The position numbers were made by a program, and so were the translations under genes. A DNA stretch of 64,000 nucleotides from Anaerosolibacter carboniphilus. GTDB taxonomy: Bacteria > Bacillota > Clostridia > Peptostreptococcales > Thermotaleaceae. Below the pieces are notes generated by a model that ran no database searches, was not told the DNA's origin, and saw nothing but the letters and a program-made list of their open reading frames with translations. Position 1 is the first letter of the stretch, and the number at the start of each line of letters is the position of its first letter. The stretch spans positions 1 to 64,000 of the forward strand of contig NZ_JACHEN010000005.1 in the NCBI RefSeq assembly GCF_014205875.1. The letters run 5' to 3'. This document shows, one piece after another, positions 60,475 to 64,000 of the stretch.

Positions 60475-63400
60475 TTAGATTACATCAAAAAAGCTCATTT
60501 GATCACTTTCTGGAAGACCGTTCAAGCAGCCAAACTTTTTAAGTAAGTCTATAGCAGCATTCCCGATCTTGGCCCGTTTCCTTAGATCTTCTATTGAACT
60601 GATGGGCTCTTCTTCATGAAATGCATTAAATATACCTTCTGATGCAATGTTTCCCATGCCGGAAATACTGTTTATAGGTGGCCTTAAGCCGTCCTCCTCT
60701 ACCAGAAATTTTGTGGCATGGGACTTATTTAAATCTATGGGGAAAAATTTAATCCCCCTCTCGTACATTTCCAAAACTATTTCCAAGTCATCGTACATAT
60801 CCTTATCCTTGGGGGCGGCTTGCATGCCCAACATTTCTATTTCCTTCATCTTTTCTTTAACCTTTTCTTTTCCGAATATCATAAATTCTGCATCAAATGC
60901 CTTTGCTCTAATGCTGAAGTATGCTGCGTAATAAGCCTTAGGTATGTGAACCTTGAACCAAGCTATCCTGAAGGCCATCATTACATAGGCTGCAGCATGG
61001 GCCTTAGGGAACATATATTTTATTTTTTTACAGGAATTTATATACCATTCAGGCACATTACACTCCCTCATTTGCGCCTCATATTCCGGCCATTTGTCGT
61101 CCTTTAGTGCCTTTCCCTTACGTACTGTCTCCATAATCTTAAACGCAGTATTAGGTTTCAGACCTTTTTTGATAAGATACGTCATGATATCATCTCTCGT
61201 ACATACCGCCTCACTTAAGGTAACGATTCCCTCATCAATCAAGTCCTTGGCATTGCCGATCCATACATCTGTACCGTGAGAAAGCCCCGATATACATATT
61301 AAATCCATAAAGGCCTTTGGCATTGTATCTAAGAGCATTCCCCTTACAAATCTAGTTCCGAATTCAGGAATACCAAAGGTTCCCACTTTGGAATTTATCT
61401 GCTCCGGGGTTACTGCCAGCGCTTCCGTGGATGAAAATATAGACATGGTCTTCTTATCATCCATAGGTATCGTTTTAGGGTCCACTCCGGTTATATCCTG
61501 CAGCATTCTTATGACTGTGGGATCATCGTGACCCAATATATCCAGCTTCAATAAATTCTGATCAATAGAGTGATAGTCAAAATGCGTTGTTATAATATCA
61601 GAATTTGGATCATCAGCAGGATGCTGTACAGGGCAAAATTCAAAGATTTCTCTTCCTTTAGGCACTACGATGATTCCACCAGGATGCTGGCCCGAGGTTC
61701 TTTTTATGCCTGTACAACCCTTTGCGATTCTGGCTATTTCTGCTTTGTTTACTGTTAGGTTCTTTTCTTCAAAATATTTTTTCACATAGCCAAAGGCTGT
61801 TTTATCCGCGATGGTTCCTATGGTTCCTGCCTTAAAAGTTGTGCCCTTTCCAAAGATTACTTCTGTATACTTATGGGCTGTTGCCTGATATTCACCAGAA
61901 AAATTTAAGTCGATATCCGGCTCCTTATCCCCATTAAAGCCCAAGAAGGTTTCAAAGGGTATGTCTATACCATCTTTGACCATCTTTTCTCCACAAACAG
62001 GACAAAGCTTATCCGGTAAGTCAAAACCAATTTTAAAACCATAATCTGTAAAGTCCGAATGCTTGCAGCCGGGACACCTGTAATGGGCTGGCAGGGCATT
62101 TACTTCCGTGATCCCCGTCATATATGCTACAACAGATGAACCTACGGAACCTCTAGATCCCACCAGATAACCATCTTCGTTTGATTTCCATACCAGTTTT
62201 TGTGAGATGATGTACATTACGGAGAAACCATTTTTTATAATGGAATCCAATTCCTTATCTAGTCTTTGCTGAACAATTTCCGGCAATAGATCGCCATATA
62301 GCTCATGGGCCTTCCCATAAGTGATGTCCTTAATAGTCTGCTCACAGCCCTCAATGTGGGGCGGACATTTTTCCGATGAAATGGGGCTAATCTGCTGGCA
62401 CATATCTGATATCTTATTAGTATTTGTGACAACCACCTCATATGCCTTTTCAGCTCCTAAATAGGAAAATTCCTCCAGCATCTCCTCTGTGGTTCTTAGA
62501 TATAAGGGCGCTTGATCATCTGCATCCTTAAAGCCCTGTCCTGCTTCCAGTATACGTCTGTATATCTCATCCTCAGGATCCAAAAAATGAACATCTCCCG
62601 TTGCCACTACAGGCTTATTTAATTTCTCTCCCAGCGCTACAATCTTTCTGTTAATTTCCCTTAGATATTCTTTATTAGGCACCTGCTCTGTTCTTATTAA
62701 ATAATCATTATTTCCTAAAGGCTGTATCTCCAGATAATCATATTCCTCTGCAATGGCCTCAATTTCCTCATCAGATTTTCCTAGAAGTATTGCCTGATAC
62801 AGTTCCCCTTCACTGCAGGCACTTCCAAGTATCAAACCCTCGGAATACTTTTTATATATGCTTTTCAGTATACGGGGTCTTTTATGAAAATAATCTAAAC
62901 TAGAGATAGACACTAATCTGTATAAATTCTTTAACCCCACATAATCCTTTGCAAATATGATTGCATGATAGGTTTTAAGTTTTTTATACTCCTGCTTCAA
63001 TGCCTCCTCATCAGAACCATATATATCTATTTCCTCAAGGGTTTTAGCTCCCCTCTCTTTAAGCATTTCAAGCATTATATGAAACACCTTAACTGTGGTA
63101 TCCACATCATCCAAAGCTCTATGTGCAACCTCTACTTTTATGCCAAGATTTTTAGCAATTCTTCCTAATTTATAGGATTTAAAATCCGGGAATAACTCCT
63201 TCGCTAGGGATAAGGTATCCACATATGTAAAGTCGAAGTCATAGCCTAAGACTTTGGCATTATGTTTTAAGAAGCCTATATCAAATCCTGCATTATGGGC
63301 AACCAAAACACTCCCCTTAATAAAGTCCAGCATTTTAGGAAATACCTTCTCTATGGTTTCTGCATCCTTTACCATATCATCCGTTATTTGGGTGACCTCC

Positions 63401-64000
63401 ACCACCTTTGATGGAATAGGCTTTTCAGGATTTACAAAACAACTGAATTTATCGATTACCTTACCGTCCTCAAATTTCATGATTCCTATTTCAGTAATTT
63501 TTTCAGTTACTGGTGAGAAGCCTGTCGTTTCCAAATCCAGCACACAATATGTAGTATCGATACTCTGCCCCTTGGGATTTGTTACAGATGGTTTTTTATC
63601 CGGTGCCAAATAGGCCTCCACTCCATATAAAACCTTCATGTCGGGATGATCTCTCCCTAAAAGCTTATGGGCTTCAGGAAAGGACTGCACCACTCCATGA
63701 TCGGTTATTGCAATGGATTTCATGCCCCAACTCATAGCTCTTTTGATCAAATCAGTGGCACTTGCCATAGCATCCATCCGACTCATTTGTGTATGCATGT
63801 GGAGTTCTACTCTCTTCACCGCTGCTCTGTCTGTCCTCTGAGCCTTCTTTATGCCTTCTATTTCTACGATTGTATTCGCAATCATCTCAACTTCTCCAGA
63901 AAACTTGCTGTAGCCTGCGTTTCCTGCAATCCTGACACCCTTAGCCTTTTTAAGCCTGGACAATATCTCTTCGTCTTCACCAGGCTTCAAGAAAGACTTA
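60475..64000 (-). CDS. polC: DNA polymerase III PolC, 3' part (runs off window)
   Basis: At least 1,174 codons are present and the frame is open to the right edge, so the N-terminal OB-fold part is outside; the full family length is about 1,430. Visible are the PHP domain start (ELHMHTQMSRMDAMAS) and the inserted 3'-5' proofreading exonuclease (VLDLETTGFSP, HNAGFDIGFL, HRALDDVDTT). A zinc finger (CPGC...CPVC), the catalytic PDIDLNFSGE and the helix-hairpin-helix end follow. PolC is the leading-strand replicase of low-GC Gram-positive bacteria. It ends LPESDQMSFFDVI, a typical beta-clamp-binding tail. Confidence 0.97.
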   Translation of the reverse strand, partial: KSFLKPGEDEEILSRLKKAKGVRIAGNAGYSKFSGEVEMIANTIVEIEGIKKAQRTDRAAVKRVELHMHTQMSRMDAMASATDLIKRAMSWGMKSIAITDHGVVQSFPEAHKLLGRDHPDMKVLYGVEAYLAPDKKPSVTNPKGQSIDTTYCVLDLETTGFSPVTEKITEIGIMKFEDGKVIDKFSCFVNPEKPIPSKVVEVTQITDDMVKDAETIEKVFPKMLDFIKGSVLVAHNAGFDIGFLKHNAKVLGYDFDFTYVDTLSLAKELFPDFKSYKLGRIAKNLGIKVEVAHRALDDVDTTVKVFHIMLEMLKERGAKTLEEIDIYGSDEEALKQEYKKLKTYHAIIFAKDYVGLKNLYRLVSISSLDYFHKRPRILKSIYKKYSEGLILGSACSEGELYQAILLGKSDEEIEAIAEEYDYLEIQPLGNNDYLIRTEQVPNKEYLREINRKIVALGEKLNKPVVATGDVHFLDPEDEIYRRILEAGQGFKDADDQAPLYLRTTEEMLEEFSYLGAEKAYEVVVTNTNKISDMCQQISPISSEKCPPHIEGCEQTIKDITYGKAHELYGDLLPEIVQQRLDKELDSIIKNGFSVMYIISQKLVWKSNEDGYLVGSRGSVGSSVVAYMTGITEVNALPAHYRCPGCKHSDFTDYGFKIGFDLPDKLCPVCGEKMVKDGIDIPFETFLGFNGDKEPDIDLNFSGEYQATAHKYTEVIFGKGTTFKAGTIGTIADKTAFGYVKKYFEEKNLTVNKAEIARIAKGCTGIKRTSGQHPGGIIVVPKGREIFEFCPVQHPADDPNSDIITTHFDYHSIDQNLLKLDILGHDDPTVIRMLQDITGVDPKTIPMDDKKTMSIFSSTEALAVTPEQINSKVGTFGIPEFGTRFVRGMLLDTMPKAFMDLICISGLSHGTDVWIGNAKDLIDEGIVTLSEAVCTRDDIMTYLIKKGLKPNTAFKIMETVRKGKALKDDKWPEYEAQMRECNVPEWYINSCKKIKYMFPKAHAAAYVMMAFRIAWFKVHIPKAYYAAYFSIRAKAFDAEFMIFGKEKVKEKMKEIEMLGMQAAPKDKDMYDDLEIVLEMYERGIKFFPIDLNKSHATKFLVEEDGLRPPINSISGMGNIASEGIFNAFHEEEPISSIEDLRKRAKIGNAAIDLLKKFGCLNGLPESDQMSFFDVI

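Noticed and set aside
1-64000. CRISPR arrays, tRNA or rRNA genes, prophage
   Set aside because: No regularly spaced direct repeats, cloverleaf-like sequences, rRNA segments or phage structural genes were seen.

Overview
The window looks like chromosome from a low-GC, anaerobic member of the Clostridia. The evidence is a PolC-type DNA polymerase III, strong AGGAGG-type ribosome sites, AT-rich intergenic DNA, a siroheme-dependent heme pathway, several sigma-54 activators and ferredoxin-linked enzymes. An Alkaliphilus-like organism is a guess, not a demonstrated placement. I saw no rRNA, tRNA or CRISPR array.

Region 1 (about 1-23,000, almost all on the minus strand) is the most unusual part. 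It holds (a) an operon of methionine-rich, glycine/asparagine-rich and zinc-ribbon membrane proteins around a four-helix b-type cytochrome (127-4345); (b) an operon for siroheme-dependent heme synthesis, two radical SAM enzymes plus two siroheme-decarboxylase-like subunits, followed by an OmpR-type two-component pair (4603-9919); (c) a second Met-rich/zinc-ribbon pair (10259-11133); (d) two zinc-ribbon membrane proteins followed by an NtrC-type histidine kinase and regulator (11446-14839); (e) a multicopper oxidase with a Met/His-rich insert (15202-16911); (f) a YgbA-like protein of the nitric-oxide-response family, small Cys/His-rich proteins and a YugP-like zinc peptidase (17143-19153); (g) a glycosyltransferase and a second OmpR-type pair (19699-22634). 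Two promoter classes tie these together. Three promoters carry an 11-bp-spaced direct repeat CTCCAT-N5-CTCCAT exactly 10 bp upstream of a -10 box, in front of the cytochrome/Met-rich operon, the heme operon and the oxidase. Three more are near-perfect sigma-54 promoters (TGGCAC-N5-TTGC), in front of the Met-rich/zinc-ribbon genes, the NtrC-type operon and a Cys/His-rich membrane protein. I read this as one regulon for an envelope redox or copper-handling system that makes its own heme. Its function is inferred.

Region 2 (about 22,800-35,500) is mixed: a ferredoxin, a diguanylate cyclase, a third OmpR/PhoR-type pair on the plus strand, type I dehydroquinase (aroD), a TagA/WecG glycosyltransferase, a glutathione peroxidase divergent from an OhrR-like regulator, and several unrecognised genes separated by repeats and large hairpins.

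Region 3 (36,500-50,900) holds fabF, an AraC-type regulator, a sigma-54-controlled hydroxy-acid-type cluster (CitMHS transporter, AtuA-like protein and partner, PAS/AAA+ activator with three palindromic upstream sites), MerR and flavodoxin genes, the nickel-pincer cofactor genes larC-larE-larB without larA, and an aldo/keto reductase with a textbook MerR-type promoter.

Region 4 (50,900-64,000) has REP/MITE-like repeats, a small nuclease-fold protein, a DUF1538 membrane protein translationally coupled to a tandem P-II-like protein, RidA, a PatB/MalY-type aminotransferase with a divergent XRE regulator, an HxlR regulator and the 3' part of polC, which runs off the right edge.
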